Assembly: GCA_958449275.1 (NCBI GenBank) | Contig: CAUDHE010000004.1 | Location: 1-56,976, forward strand | DNA length: 56,976 bases | Direction: 5' to 3' | Source of the DNA: an uncultured Alistipes sp. | GTDB lineage: Bacteria; Bacteroidota; Bacteroidia; Bacteroidales; Rikenellaceae | Shown: positions 17,755-26,127 of the stretch, in pieces | How positions within the stretch are numbered: position 1 is the stretch's first letter | Layout: the number at the start of each line of letters is the position of its first letter | The notes under the pieces: generated by a model | Seen by the model: the letters and a program-made list of their open reading frames with translations, nothing else | Database searches by the model: none | What the model was told of the DNA's origin: nothing | Position numbers and translations under genes: made by a program

Positions 17755-18665
17755 TTATGACACCACTTGGTTCCTGAACTCCTCGGGTGTGCATCCTTCC
17801 TGTCGTTTGAAGAAGCGGACGAAATGTTGCGGGTGTTGGAACCCCAATGATTCGGCTATTTGCTTGATCGTACCGGTCGGATCGAGCATTCGTTCTTTGG
17901 CTACGGCAATCATCTTCAACTGTATGTACTCCTGTGCCGTCTTCCCCGTTTCCTGCTTCACCAGATCCCCGAAATAGTTGGGCGAAAGGCAAATCTTGTC
18001 GGTGAAATATTTCACGGTCGGAATTCCTTTCTTCGCAGCTTTATCCGAATAGAGATAGTCATCCTGCAGTTGTTCGAAACGGGTCAGTGCATCGTGATTC
18101 ATATCCTCGCGCGTGATGAACAGCCTCTCGTAGAAACACATGCAATAGTTGAGCAGCACTTCGATGTTATAGATGATGAGCGATTTGGAGAACTTGTCGA
18201 TGGGATGCTGCAACTCGCGGACAATCTTCTCCATGTAATCTTGCTGGATGATGTGCTCCTCGGCCGACAGGTGCAGCGCCTCGTTGGATGCGTAGGAGAA
18301 AAACTAATACTGCTTCATCCGCTGCCCCAATGAAGTGTGGTGCAGGAAATCGGGATGGAACAGCAAGCCGATGGCTTCCGGTGCGGGACCGTCTTCCAGT
18401 CTGTGGATGCCGACGGTCTGTCCCGGGCGAAACTCACGACCGTTTCGTCGTCGAAATCATAGCGTGTCTTGCCGTAGTTGATGACGCACCCTGTCGTCTT
18501 TTTGAGAAACAGCGCATAAAAACCCAGCGTCATTCGGTGCGTAGGTTGCGGCACGGAGGCGTCGAAATGCACGATGCCACCAACGGGTGGCGTGTCTCGA
18601 ACCCGAAAAAACGGGTTGTACTGTTCGATGGTGTCGGCCTTTATGATATACTTGGTGTGATCCAT
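17755..18665 (-). pseudogene. AraC-family regulator, disrupted
   Basis: A single AraC-type regulator of about 300 residues can be read only across two defects. The start is the ATG at 18665 (MDHTKYIIKADTIEQYNPFF). The frame runs through a cupin-like sensor region until about 18425-18428, where one base appears missing: SFA is followed in the next frame by PGQTVGIHRLEDGPAPEAI. That frame then meets an in-frame TAG at 18304-18306 (KQY-stop-FFSYASNEALHL). The C-terminal part, intact from 18234, has two HTH motifs (AESLGFQHPQHFVRFFK). It adjoins the NVEAL array and may once have regulated it (inference). Sequencing error could explain the frameshift but would need a second error for the stop. Confidence 0.85.
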
Positions 18666-18797
18666 AATTTCAATTCTTTCCACACAAAGGAAATACATTT
18701 TCCCCGATGATAAAAGCCTCGCAGGGCAAAACTCGTAATCGATATATCGCATTTTGCGCGGCTACATTATCTATTGTCGACGACGAATATTAATGTG

Positions 18798-18860
18798 TGT
18801 CCGATTTGGCTATAAAACGGATAATTTATTTGCATTTTAGGATTTAATGGCGTAACTTTA
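18798..18860 (+). promoter_or_regulatory. Module 1 promoter with conserved upstream box
   Basis: The box TGTCCGATTTGGCTATAAAA (18798-18817) is followed by -33 TTTG (18829-18832), a 20-base spacer and -7 TAACTTTA (18853-18860). The same arrangement recurs before the other five NVEAL genes. The transcript would have a leader of about 100 bases, itself nearly identical in modules 1, 3, 5 and 6. Confidence 0.7.
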
Positions 18861-19091
18861 CAGATGAACTGCAGACCGTTGTGTATCTATTTGTTGTAAT
18901 CATTCGACTGCTGCTACAGCATAACCGCCTCATGATGGCAAAGCATAATTTAAAACACATTAAAAATGAAAAAGAAGATTACAATTTTGGTTTGCATGGT
19001 ATTGGTGGCATCTGCCGCTGCCGTTACGGGGTACAGGATGTACTTGAATTCACAAATGTCTGATTTGATGAGAGCAAATCTGGAGGCATTG
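18829..19091 (+). repeat. Promoter-leader-NVEAL 5' block, copy in module 1
   Basis: These 263 bp match 28333-28595 with a single mismatch (C at 19080 versus T at 28584). The block runs from the -33 element through the NVEAL motif. Sequence similarity ends abruptly after it, within the NVEAL gene. Confidence 0.85.
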
Positions 19092-19250
19092 TCGAGTTCA
19101 GAAGAAAATCGGCCTGTCGGCAGATGGAGAACTGTCGGATGCGGAGGTGTAAGTTTCGACAAATGGAAAACATATTGTTGTCCTAATGAGTATTATGACA
19201 ATTGTCCTAATCGGGGTAATTGCAACAGCAGCCCGATACACGGATGTTAG
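18966..19250 (+). CDS. NVEAL-family precursor peptide, module 1
   Basis: 94 residues. The start is the conserved ATG giving MKKKITILVCMVLVASAAAV; upstream frames are not shared between modules. The N-terminal ~25 residues are a signal or membrane segment. The NVEAL motif (here NLEALS, residues ~38-43) follows, as in PF14055. The remaining ~50 residues are the variable core with six cysteines (VGC, YCC, DNC, GNC, HGC). The cysteine in the hydrophobic segment lacks a lipobox (VC rather than GC/AC/SC), so lipidation is unlikely. Function of the family is unknown. A conserved leader with a variable cysteine-rich core suggests a secreted, folded peptide (inference). Confidence 0.85.
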   Translation: MKKKITILVCMVLVASAAAVTGYRMYLNSQMSDLMRANLEALSSSEENRPVGRWRTVGCGGVSFDKWKTYCCPNEYYDNCPNRGNCNSSPIHGC

Positions 19251-19382
19251 CATGATGAAATAAATGGAACTGAATTGTAACCGATCGATTGGCAGATCCG
19301 ACGAGACAATGGGTTATGTCGCGCATATCTCGAATTTGTAAATAGTCGGCTTGAGGTTAAACGATCATATTATGAAACGATC

Positions 19383-20522
19383 ATGAAAAAGTATATTTTT
19401 ATATTATGCGGAATCGCCGCATTGTGTTTTGGAGCTTGTAAACGCCGAATCGTATTGAGCGATGTAGATGCGTCAATAGTATTTACGCCGTTGCAACATG
19501 CGCGGTTACAGAATGAACTCAACGATGTCGTTGATGCGGTTGAGCTGACGGAGATAGCCGATGACGAGCGTACATATACATCTGTGGTAACGAAAATGTT
19601 ACTCGATCGGAATAAAAATATATACATGCTCGACGATAATGGCAATCTGGTTGCGATAAAACCCGACGGAACATTTTTGACGACTGTCGCGAGGCGTGGA
19701 CGGGCCGGCAACGAATACTTGAATATAAGCGACATTGCCATATCCGACAGAGAGTTCATGATACTCGACGGATCGAAGGTAAAATGTTTTGACCTTGCCG
19801 ATCTGTCGCAGATCCGCATCATCGATATTCCGATGAAAGTACCTTGTGATGCTTTGGCTCCCGACGGTGAGGGCGGGGTATATCTGTACTCTGCATTTCC
19901 TAAGGATTATGCCGATACGAGAACCGATGACGATTTTCTGCTATATCGCGTGTCGTCTGACGGAGAATTGATTGCGGAATATGTCAAGCGAGAAGACAAT
20001 ACGGTGTCTTTAAATAATATTTCGCAGGCAAGCATCGGTGAATATGTTCTGAGACCTCAAAGCAGTAATCATGTGTTTTATCGATTGACGAAAGATGGTA
20101 TCGTTCCCGAATACAAAGCCGATTTCGAAGAAAAGAATATTCCCCACCGATATTTCTTCGATTCGGCAGGCGAAGATTTGGGGACGTACATAATGTCGCC
20201 GTATTACAAACTTCCTATGGAATTGCACGAAACTTCGTCACACGTGTTCTTTCGCGTTGCCGGACCCCAAGCGTGCGAAACGAGTGTCGTTTATGACAAA
20301 CGTAGCAAAAAAGGCATAAGATGGGAGAGCGAACCATGCGATATGCAGATGCAGATCCTTGCATCGGATGGAGAATGGTTTTATGCCGTAATGCCGGAAT
20401 CGCCTGAAACGGATGAACCTCACGGGCCGTTTTTCAGATATATACACAACGCTTTGCAAAAGCTGGGAATGTCGGAGGCGAAACACTCATATATCGTTAA
20501 AATACGATTTGGAATGCTATGA
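19383..20522 (+). CDS. 6-bladed beta-propeller lipoprotein, module 1
   Basis: 379 residues, lipoprotein signal with cysteine 19 (CFGACKRR). Repeating blades show aromatic/Asp turns such as DRNKNIYMLDDNGNLVAI and the family marker RRGRAGNEYLNISDIAI (~100-116), where G-R-x-G-x-EY is shared with the propellers of modules 2 and 4. This matches the PF17170-type 6-bladed propellers of Bacteroidota. It is 132 bp after the NVEAL gene and overlaps the thioredoxin-like gene by four bases (ATGA). It probably acts at the outer membrane as a binding scaffold; the partner is unknown, and the module's NVEAL peptide is a candidate. Confidence 0.85.
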   Translation: MKKYIFILCGIAALCFGACKRRIVLSDVDASIVFTPLQHARLQNELNDVVDAVELTEIADDERTYTSVVTKMLLDRNKNIYMLDDNGNLVAIKPDGTFLTTVARRGRAGNEYLNISDIAISDREFMILDGSKVKCFDLADLSQIRIIDIPMKVPCDALAPDGEGGVYLYSAFPKDYADTRTDDDFLLYRVSSDGELIAEYVKREDNTVSLNNISQASIGEYVLRPQSSNHVFYRLTKDGIVPEYKADFEEKNIPHRYFFDSAGEDLGTYIMSPYYKLPMELHETSSHVFFRVAGPQACETSVVYDKRSKKGIRWESEPCDMQMQILASDGEWFYAVMPESPETDEPHGPFFRYIHNALQKLGMSEAKHSYIVKIRFGML

Positions 20523-21091
20523 CGTTAAGATTGATGATATCAATATTAATATCATGTATAGTCATATTTGGAGGATGCTCTCGATACAACATACATCAGA
20601 AATTGAGATTGTTTTCAGATATGTATATTGATATCCCTGATAATATGGTGGTAATACAAAACGGTATCGCACAATCTGTCGCTAATCCGTATTACATGCA
20701 ATCATGCCCGAAACTCGTCGTATATTATGGTAATGAGGGGTGCAATTCATGTAATATAAGCCATATACACGATTTCCAAAGATTGTTTGAATTAAAAAGT
20801 GCTTCCGATTTCGGTATTTTCATTATCGTAGCGCCAAAAGATCAGTATGAAAACTCTATTGTTCAGATTAAGCATCAACGACATCCGTTTGCTGTGTATG
20901 TAGCAAAGATGATGAATTTATTAGCCTCAATAATGAAATACCTGACAACTCTGTATATCATTCGTTTTTAGTTGATAAATAATACAAAAACAAGATATAA
21001 ATGCTGTATTCAAGGGACTGATATGGATGGGTGCGATTTTTCAAAAGAAAATACCGAATGTGCTCAATATGTAATACGGCCCGCTCACTGA
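20519..21091 (+). pseudogene. Thioredoxin-like lipoprotein, broken and apparently fused to an NVEAL tail
   Basis: The intact frame (20519-20971) has a lipobox cysteine (VIFGGC, residue 20) and the CxxC pair CNSC (Cys75/Cys78), but ends early. The missing continuation is in the +2 frame from about 20903: KDDEFISLNN and then YHSFLVDK, which aligns with the TLLLDKN stretch of the sister proteins. After one more slip near 20980 a frame runs to 21091. It does not encode the usual GNP...VPEK tail; instead it reads KCC-x8-GC-x7-EC, a four-cysteine segment like an NVEAL core. I read this as a deletion joining module 1's thioredoxin gene to the end of a lost NVEAL gene of module 2. Confidence 0.65.
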
Positions 21092-21232
21092 TTTTGTCGG
21101 AAAACCATAGATTATGGCCTTAATAACGTTGTCGGATTCTACAACATATCATCGTTGCCGTTTGTTGTTTTCCATAAAATCGGCAGACAGTCGGTTTCGG
21201 GAATATCGGTAATGTAAAATGATAGTTTTATT

Positions 21233-22351
21233 ATGATGAAATCGTATTTATTATACATATTTTCGTTATTGGCCGTATGCGTATCATGTCGGGATGCTAA
21301 CATTGTCGAAACGCATCCCGATACAGTCGTGATACCGGTAAAGTTCAAAAGCAAAAACGAATCGAAGAAAATACGAATGTCGGATATTTTCGAAAGTGTG
21401 ACTTATGTTTATCTGGATGATGCTGACGGTGAAGCGCTGATAGGTAACATCGGCGACATACGCATCACTGATGCCGGCATTTTCGTGGGCGACGTAATCA
21501 CCAACACGGTTCTCCTTTTCGACCATGTCGGCAAATTCATCCGCCGCTACAACCACCGCGGCCGCGGACACGGCGAGTATGTCGTGATGACAGGCTTCGA
21601 TGTGTGCGAACGCTCCGGCAATCTGTCGATATACGATGGCGCCACGCGCAGAATGTGCGTATATTCGGTTGATGACAAATTTCTGTATGACATTCGCATA
21701 GATGACGTGCCGCGCGATTTCGCCGTGCTCGACAACGGCGATTATGTGTTTTATACACCCGATTATATGAAACACGTAAAGCGTGGAATTTGGCAGACCG
21801 ATTCGCTCGGTAACTTCAAAAGGCAGGTAATGGTTTTCGATGACGATTTCAAATTCAACAGCGGTATTCACGAACGTTATTTTCATCATTATGGAGATCG
21901 TGTACACACTGTTGCGTCGGAAAACCGCAACGATCTTTATCGAATTGCGGCCGATACGGCCTTTGTCGCATATCGGCTGAACATCGACATAAAGATTCCC
22001 CGTGCCGTAAGACGCAATCCTATTGCCGATTTGGAGAACCATATCGGCTCGGTTTATACGATTTACGACTATTTGGAGACCGATACATGGATGAAAGTAT
22101 CCGTTTCGGATTTGCGGAGTCAGATTATGGTTTTCTACGACAAAACCGCAGGCGAGTGCCACTACATATTAACCGACGATGATATCGAACAGGATATGCC
22201 CAACATCGGTGTGATGATGACATCTACCGAAAATGCCATAATAGGTCAGTTGAGCGCCTCGTATATTATGGCATTCCCGTCCTTGCGAAATAATTTTCCG
22301 TCAATTACCGAATATTCAAATCCCGTTTTATCAATATGTCGAACAAAATAA
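21233..22351 (+). CDS. 6-bladed beta-propeller lipoprotein, module 2
   Basis: 372 residues; signal peptide with SLLAVCVSCRDAN (lipid cysteine 19). The family marker is HRGRGHGEYVVMTGFDV (~103-119), and regular blades end in short beta turns, as in PF17170-type propellers. Unlike the other modules, no promoter box or intact NVEAL gene precedes it; only the four-cysteine remnant ending at 21091 is left. Its stop overlaps the next gene by 16 bp. Codons in the middle (21420-21760) are visibly more GC-rich than in neighbouring module genes. Confidence 0.85.
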   Translation: MMKSYLLYIFSLLAVCVSCRDANIVETHPDTVVIPVKFKSKNESKKIRMSDIFESVTYVYLDDADGEALIGNIGDIRITDAGIFVGDVITNTVLLFDHVGKFIRRYNHRGRGHGEYVVMTGFDVCERSGNLSIYDGATRRMCVYSVDDKFLYDIRIDDVPRDFAVLDNGDYVFYTPDYMKHVKRGIWQTDSLGNFKRQVMVFDDDFKFNSGIHERYFHHYGDRVHTVASENRNDLYRIAADTAFVAYRLNIDIKIPRAVRRNPIADLENHIGSVYTIYDYLETDTWMKVSVSDLRSQIMVFYDKTAGECHYILTDDDIEQDMPNIGVMMTSTENAIIGQLSASYIMAFPSLRNNFPSITEYSNPVLSICRTK

Positions 22352-22728
22352 AAAATTCAACGATCCTGGTTATGTCGTTTCTTGGATTATTATATTCATG
22401 CGCAAGGCAGGATGTAACCCCGGGCAGATACGAGATTATGGGCTATCGAATCACCCGACAGGCATTGCAGGACAGCATTGAGATATCGCATGGCCCCAAA
22501 TTCGAATTTCATAGCGACCGAAAGAGGGTTACGGTATCTTCGGACTTCGATTTCGGTTGCTTTACCGACTCCGTCTACTTTTACAAGTATCGGGATGGCA
22601 TACTGCATTTGGATGGCCCAAATGATCGGAAGATCATATTTTGTGAACCGTTTCCCGACGGAAACGGCTACACGCTATTCTTAGATGAGAAATACATCGA
22701 ACAGATATCTATTTGCAAGGAAAATTGA
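22336..22728 (+). CDS. Small lipoprotein of unknown family, module 2 only
   Basis: 130 residues; signal MSNKIKNSTILVMSFLGLLYSC with lipid cysteine 22. The mature part is short beta strands (KFEFHSDRKRVTVSSDF; RKIIFCEPFPDGNGYTLFL) resembling a small lipocalin or META-like barrel. I do not recognise a family. It overlaps the propeller gene by 16 bp and is absent from the other modules. It may take the place of the lost NVEAL gene in this module or be an unrelated passenger. Confidence 0.7.
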   Translation: MSNKIKNSTILVMSFLGLLYSCARQDVTPGRYEIMGYRITRQALQDSIEISHGPKFEFHSDRKRVTVSSDFDFGCFTDSVYFYKYRDGILHLDGPNDRKIIFCEPFPDGNGYTLFLDEKYIEQISICKEN

Positions 22729-22772
22729 CGACGGGTATGTTATACTGTCGTATCATATTTGCAGTTGAGCAT

Positions 22773-23424
22773 ATGAATACAAAATCGATCGGTCGTATTG
22801 TAATAATATTGATGTGCGCTTTTATTGTCGCCTGCCGTAGTTACAATACAATGAATGGATTGTCTCTCATCGAGCAGAGTCCGATTGTTTTATCGTTGGA
22901 CGATATGATTTGCTTTGATAATGGGGTGTTTTCGACGAGTCGGGCGCTGACGGCAGATCATCGTGCTATGCCGAGGCGAGAAAACGACAGTGGAAAACAA
23001 ACCGTAAGATTGGATACTACCGATAACAAACCCAAGTATGTGCATTACATCGGCGCAGATAGATGTTCGGTATGTGAAATAAAATCCATGTATTTATGGG
23101 ATGATTTTATTGAAAGAAATGAATTGTCGGAGAAAATTAATTTCTTTTTCATTATAGCGCCTGGTAATGATAACATAGAAGAATTGATCTCTGCATTAAA
23201 TACATGCTATCTCAACCATCCCGTTTATATCGACATCGATAATGTTTCGCGACCGACATTCCGACATCGTATCGACCGGCATCATAAACAGTTACTTACT
23301 CGATTCTCGAAATAGAATAACCATAGCGTGCAATCCTCTGGCAAACGACGCCATGCGGAATCTGTTTCAAACCACATTGGACAACATGCTGGCCCACGAC
23401 GGGATTTACGTTCCCGAAAAATAA
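22773..23424 (+). pseudogene. Thioredoxin-like lipoprotein with frameshift and inserted palindrome, module 2
   Basis: The start is the ATG at 22773 (MNTKSIGRIVIILMCAFIVAC, lipid cysteine 21). CSVC (Cys98/Cys101) is the CxxC pair. The spacing from lipid cysteine to CxxC is 77 residues against 44-55 in the sister proteins; the excess of ~24 equals the palindromic repeat at 22928-22998. Frame 0 stops at 23315, but the conserved C-terminus continues in frame +1 from about 23242: SYLLDSRNRITIACNP and then NMLAHDGIYVPEK, ending at 23424. One inserted base, or two deleted, near 23240 would explain this. Whether it is a dead gene, a programmed shift or a sequence error cannot be decided here. Confidence 0.8.
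22928..22998. repeat. Dispersed palindromic element, copy C, in frame in a thioredoxin-like gene
   Basis: About 71 bp sharing GTTTTCGA at the 5' end and ATGCCGAGGCGAGAAAACG at the 3' end with copy B; the inner hairpin is decayed. It is translated as about 24 residues (~52-76) absent from the five sister thioredoxin-like proteins. This is direct evidence that the element was inserted. Confidence 0.75.
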
Positions 23425-23449
23425 ATCGATTCATTCGAACGGTAATGTG

Positions 23450-23480
23450 CCCGACCATCGCGCAAAACGCGGCGGTCGGG
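23450..23480 (+). terminator. Module-end hairpin (after module 2)
   Basis: CCCGACC ... GGTCGGG with an extended CGCG/CGCG interior around CAAAA. It has no long T-run. Related hairpins follow the thioredoxin-like genes of modules 3, 4 and 6, so this is probably the operon-end terminator or an mRNA 3' stabiliser. Confidence 0.6.
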
Positions 23481-23545
23481 TGCGATTATGTTGTGAAACC
23501 CCGTGCGATTCCTGATTGATACTGCCATTGCCTAATCCGAATATA

Positions 23546-23607
23546 TGTCCGATTTGGTCATAAATCGATGATTTATTTGCATTTTAGGATTTAATGGCGT
23601 AACTTTA
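23546..23607 (+). promoter_or_regulatory. Module 3 promoter with conserved upstream box
   Basis: Box TGTCCGATTTGGTCATAAA (23546-23564), -33 TTTG (23576-23579), 20-base spacer, -7 TAACTTTA (23600-23607), then a leader of about 100 bases shared with modules 1, 5 and 6. Confidence 0.7.
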
Positions 23608-23711
23608 CAGATGAACTGCAGACCGTTGTGTATCTATTTGTTGTAATCATTTGACTGCCGTTCCAGCATGACCGCCTCATGATGGCAAAGCATAATTCAA
23701 AAAAACTACTA

Positions 23712-24023
23712 ATGAAAAAGAAGATTACAATTTTGGTTTGCATGGTATTGGTGGCATTTGCCGCTGCCGTTACGGGGTACAAGATGTATCGGAATTTCAG
23801 AGTATTGACATTGGTTGATGCCAATATTGAGGCATTAAGCAATGACGAGGACGCGGTTAAAACAAAAATTTGCTATATTGATACTATTAACGGAACTCAT
23901 GTCCCATTCAAATTATTCTGTAATAGTAATACGAATAACGGAAATAACGGAATGATATATAAATGTCCGCGAGAAACCTCGGGTCGATATATCGAATTAT
24001 ATCATGACAGATGTATTGAATAA
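23712..24023 (+). CDS. NVEAL-family precursor peptide, module 3
   Basis: 103 residues from the conserved ATG (MKKKITILVCMVLVAFAAAV); an in-frame ATG pair at 23679 exists but that extension is not in frame in modules 1 and 5. The NVEAL motif is NIEALS (~42-47), followed by an acidic step (NDED). The core of ~55 residues has four cysteines (KIC, LFC, YKC, DRC) and many Asn residues (NSNTNNGNNG). It shares the leader with the other copies but nothing in the core. Confidence 0.85.
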   Translation: MKKKITILVCMVLVAFAAAVTGYKMYRNFRVLTLVDANIEALSNDEDAVKTKICYIDTINGTHVPFKLFCNSNTNNGNNGMIYKCPRETSGRYIELYHDRCIE

Positions 24024-24155
24024 ATAAAGACTGTATTACCTAAATTGCAAATACGAGACGAACCGATCATTGGCTACAGATCAAACGAACCTTCATAGGT
24101 AATATAAATAATAAGTACTGCAAGCTAAATAAAATATAATATTATCAATTATCAT

Positions 24156-25250
24156 ATGATTAGACGATTAACGGTTGCGATCATCGCCATGATATGGTTT
24201 TGTTCCTGCAGCAATACGGGGTCGGAACCGTATTTCCTTAATGAGCCATACTCATTTGTGAAAAATGTTCCGAGTAAGCGCAAGGATATTGCACGGAGTA
24301 TTGCCGGCGGAGAAAACTACAATGCATACAGCGTCGCCATGCAAGACAGCCTTTTAATATTCTACACCCCACGCCATCCGAAATATTATTTTGCTATTCT
24401 GGATATAAAATCGGGTATGGAATTGGGAGAATATTGCCTTAGAGGGAACGGGCCTTTAGAATCGACAAATATTTATCCTTTTCAGGAAGTGTATTCCAAA
24501 GACGGATGCATGATAGCCGATGTCATGGATACGGATAAGGAGCGATTGTTGGTATGGAACATAACCCGTTCGATAGAGGAACGCCGTTCGATATACGACA
24601 CGATCCTGCCCATGCCTTGGGTCAAGGCAATAGGTACTCCGATAGAATTCTATTCGCGGCTGAATGATTCCGAGTTTTTAATGAGTTCTGTTACACGCCC
24701 CATCGAGGATATAAGTAAGGTGATAACATCGCGATGTTATATCCGCTCATACGAAGGCTGTTCACTCGTTCGCGAATACAAGATTTTCGCAGACTCATTG
24801 GCCGATTTCGGATTCGAAGGCAAATGGGATCCCGGCAAGCCATTCTATTCCAGATCAGTAATCAACAAAGAGGTCAACAAGGTGGCCATGTCGATGGTAT
24901 CATATCCTCAGATCAACATACTCGATCTTGAAAGCGGAGAATTGAAATGCTTCCGAATCAAGGGATCGCCGGCGGTAAGCACATCGAAAAGCATAGTGTA
25001 TTATACCGACATATGTTGCGACGCCAATCGAATCTATGCTCTGTATTCGGCTATAAACAACGAAGAGTATGCCAGATCGAATGGCGATTACAGTAAAATC
25101 TTCAGCCAGATACATATTTTCGACTGGGACGGCAATTTGGTGGACAAATGGCAGTTGAGCACATATTACGACATGATGCGTCTGAATGGCAACAACATTT
25201 ATGCATTCAGAACCATATCGGGGCTAATAGATGAATACGACCTGAACTGA
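24156..25250 (+). CDS. TolB-like 6-bladed beta-propeller lipoprotein (BF3164-type), module 3
   Basis: 364 residues; signal with lipid cysteine 18 (MIWFCSCSN). Markers of this propeller subfamily are CLRGNGPLESTNIYPF (~93-108), WNITRSIEERRSIYDTI, SYPQINILDLESGELKCF and IFDWDGNLVDKWQL near the end. The same set of motifs occurs in modules 5, 6 and 7 but not in 1, 2 and 4, so two propeller subfamilies share the array. It is 132 bp after NVEAL, and its stop shares a base with the ATG of the thioredoxin-like gene. Confidence 0.85.
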   Translation: MIRRLTVAIIAMIWFCSCSNTGSEPYFLNEPYSFVKNVPSKRKDIARSIAGGENYNAYSVAMQDSLLIFYTPRHPKYYFAILDIKSGMELGEYCLRGNGPLESTNIYPFQEVYSKDGCMIADVMDTDKERLLVWNITRSIEERRSIYDTILPMPWVKAIGTPIEFYSRLNDSEFLMSSVTRPIEDISKVITSRCYIRSYEGCSLVREYKIFADSLADFGFEGKWDPGKPFYSRSVINKEVNKVAMSMVSYPQINILDLESGELKCFRIKGSPAVSTSKSIVYYTDICCDANRIYALYSAINNEEYARSNGDYSKIFSQIHIFDWDGNLVDKWQLSTYYDMMRLNGNNIYAFRTISGLIDEYDLN

Positions 25251-25810
25251 TGAAACTGTTATATACGATAGTGTTCGTTGCATCGCTGTGCGGCTGTGCG
25301 TCCGATGGCAGAAATGCAAACGACGAATTGCGAGAAATAATCGGAAGCCATATAAGCATTCCGGACGAGGCGGAGGCGTTATGTGCGGAGAATACCGTAA
25401 AACTTATTCAGTATCATAGCGCCGAAGATTGTAGCACATGCCAAGTCAGCGTACTCGACGGATGGCTTAATTTCAACAGATTGTACGACGACGGCGATAA
25501 ATTCATGCTGTTCGTGATAATGGCTGCAATACCCGATGTCGAAAAACGGAATCGGCAAATAGAGGAAATAGAGAGATATAAAACCGATTACGGGGTTGAA
25601 TACAATATGTGCGTCGACAGAGGTGACAACTTTTTCAAATCGAATTCAAACATATTGAGTAACGAAAAATACAGAACGCTACTCCTCGACAGAAACAATG
25701 TCGTTGTCATGGTGGGCGATCCGGTGTCTAATCCCAAGATCAATGAACTTTTCATGAAAACGATCGGCAACATGTTGGCCCACGACGGGGTTTACGTTCC
25801 CGAAAAATAA
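25250..25810 (+). CDS. Thioredoxin-like lipoprotein, module 3
   Basis: 186 residues. Lipid cysteine 16 (ASLCGCASDG); CxxC pair CSTC (Cys61/Cys64) after KLIQYHSAED, at the usual redox position following a beta strand. Later strands include NEKYRTLLLDRNNVVVMVG, ending in the module-conserved tail NMLAHDGVYVPEK. The fold looks like a small thioredoxin-like domain with weak similarity to TlpA/redoxin proteins, tethered outside the cytoplasm. It could form or reshuffle disulfides in the NVEAL core of its module (inference). A hairpin follows at 25834. Confidence 0.75.
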   Translation: MKLLYTIVFVASLCGCASDGRNANDELREIIGSHISIPDEAEALCAENTVKLIQYHSAEDCSTCQVSVLDGWLNFNRLYDDGDKFMLFVIMAAIPDVEKRNRQIEEIERYKTDYGVEYNMCVDRGDNFFKSNSNILSNEKYRTLLLDRNNVVVMVGDPVSNPKINELFMKTIGNMLAHDGVYVPEK

Positions 25811-25833
25811 ATAAACCGAGTCATTTCGAATCG

Positions 25834-25868
25834 CCCCCGACCATCGTGCAAAACGCGGCGGTCGGGGG
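25834..25868 (+). terminator. Module-end hairpin (after module 3)
   Basis: CCCCCGACC ... GGTCGGGGG flanking ATCGTGCAAAACGCGGC. It is the same element as at 23450, with a longer outer stem. Confidence 0.6.
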
Positions 25869-25931
25869 TGATTATGTTGTGAAACCCCGTGCGATTCTTG
25901 ATTTATCCTGCCATTGCCTAATTCGAATATA

Positions 25932-26014
25932 TGTCCGATTTGGTCATAAATCGATGATTTGTTTATATTTTTATAATAATTATTTGCATTTTAGGTTTGG
26001 GTAATATAATTTTG
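25932..26014 (+). promoter_or_regulatory. Module 4 promoter, perfect consensus, box moved upstream
   Basis: The conserved box (25932-25950) is followed by an AT-rich stretch of about 24 bp not seen in other modules. Then come -33 TTTG (25983-25986), a 20-base spacer and -7 TAATTTTG (26007-26014), a perfect consensus. The leader after it differs from the other modules. Confidence 0.7.
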
Positions 26015-26127
26015 CATTGGATTGGCAAGTCTGTATCATTTATACACTTTTTTTAGGTAAATATTTGGTCTTTTGAGTTGAAATCCGATCTGCACTTGTT
26101 AAAACATAATTCAAAAAACAATTGAAA

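Noticed and set aside
18881..19063. A 60-codon frame repeated at 28385-28567 before NVEAL genes.
   Set aside because: It exists in two modules only because the nucleotide block is duplicated. Other modules do not keep the frame, and it overlaps the NVEAL gene in another frame.
23679..23711. Upstream in-frame ATGs giving MMAKHNSKKLL before the NVEAL leader in modules 3 and 6.
   Set aside because: The extension is not in frame in modules 1 and 5 and would put charged residues ahead of the conserved MKKK signal start.
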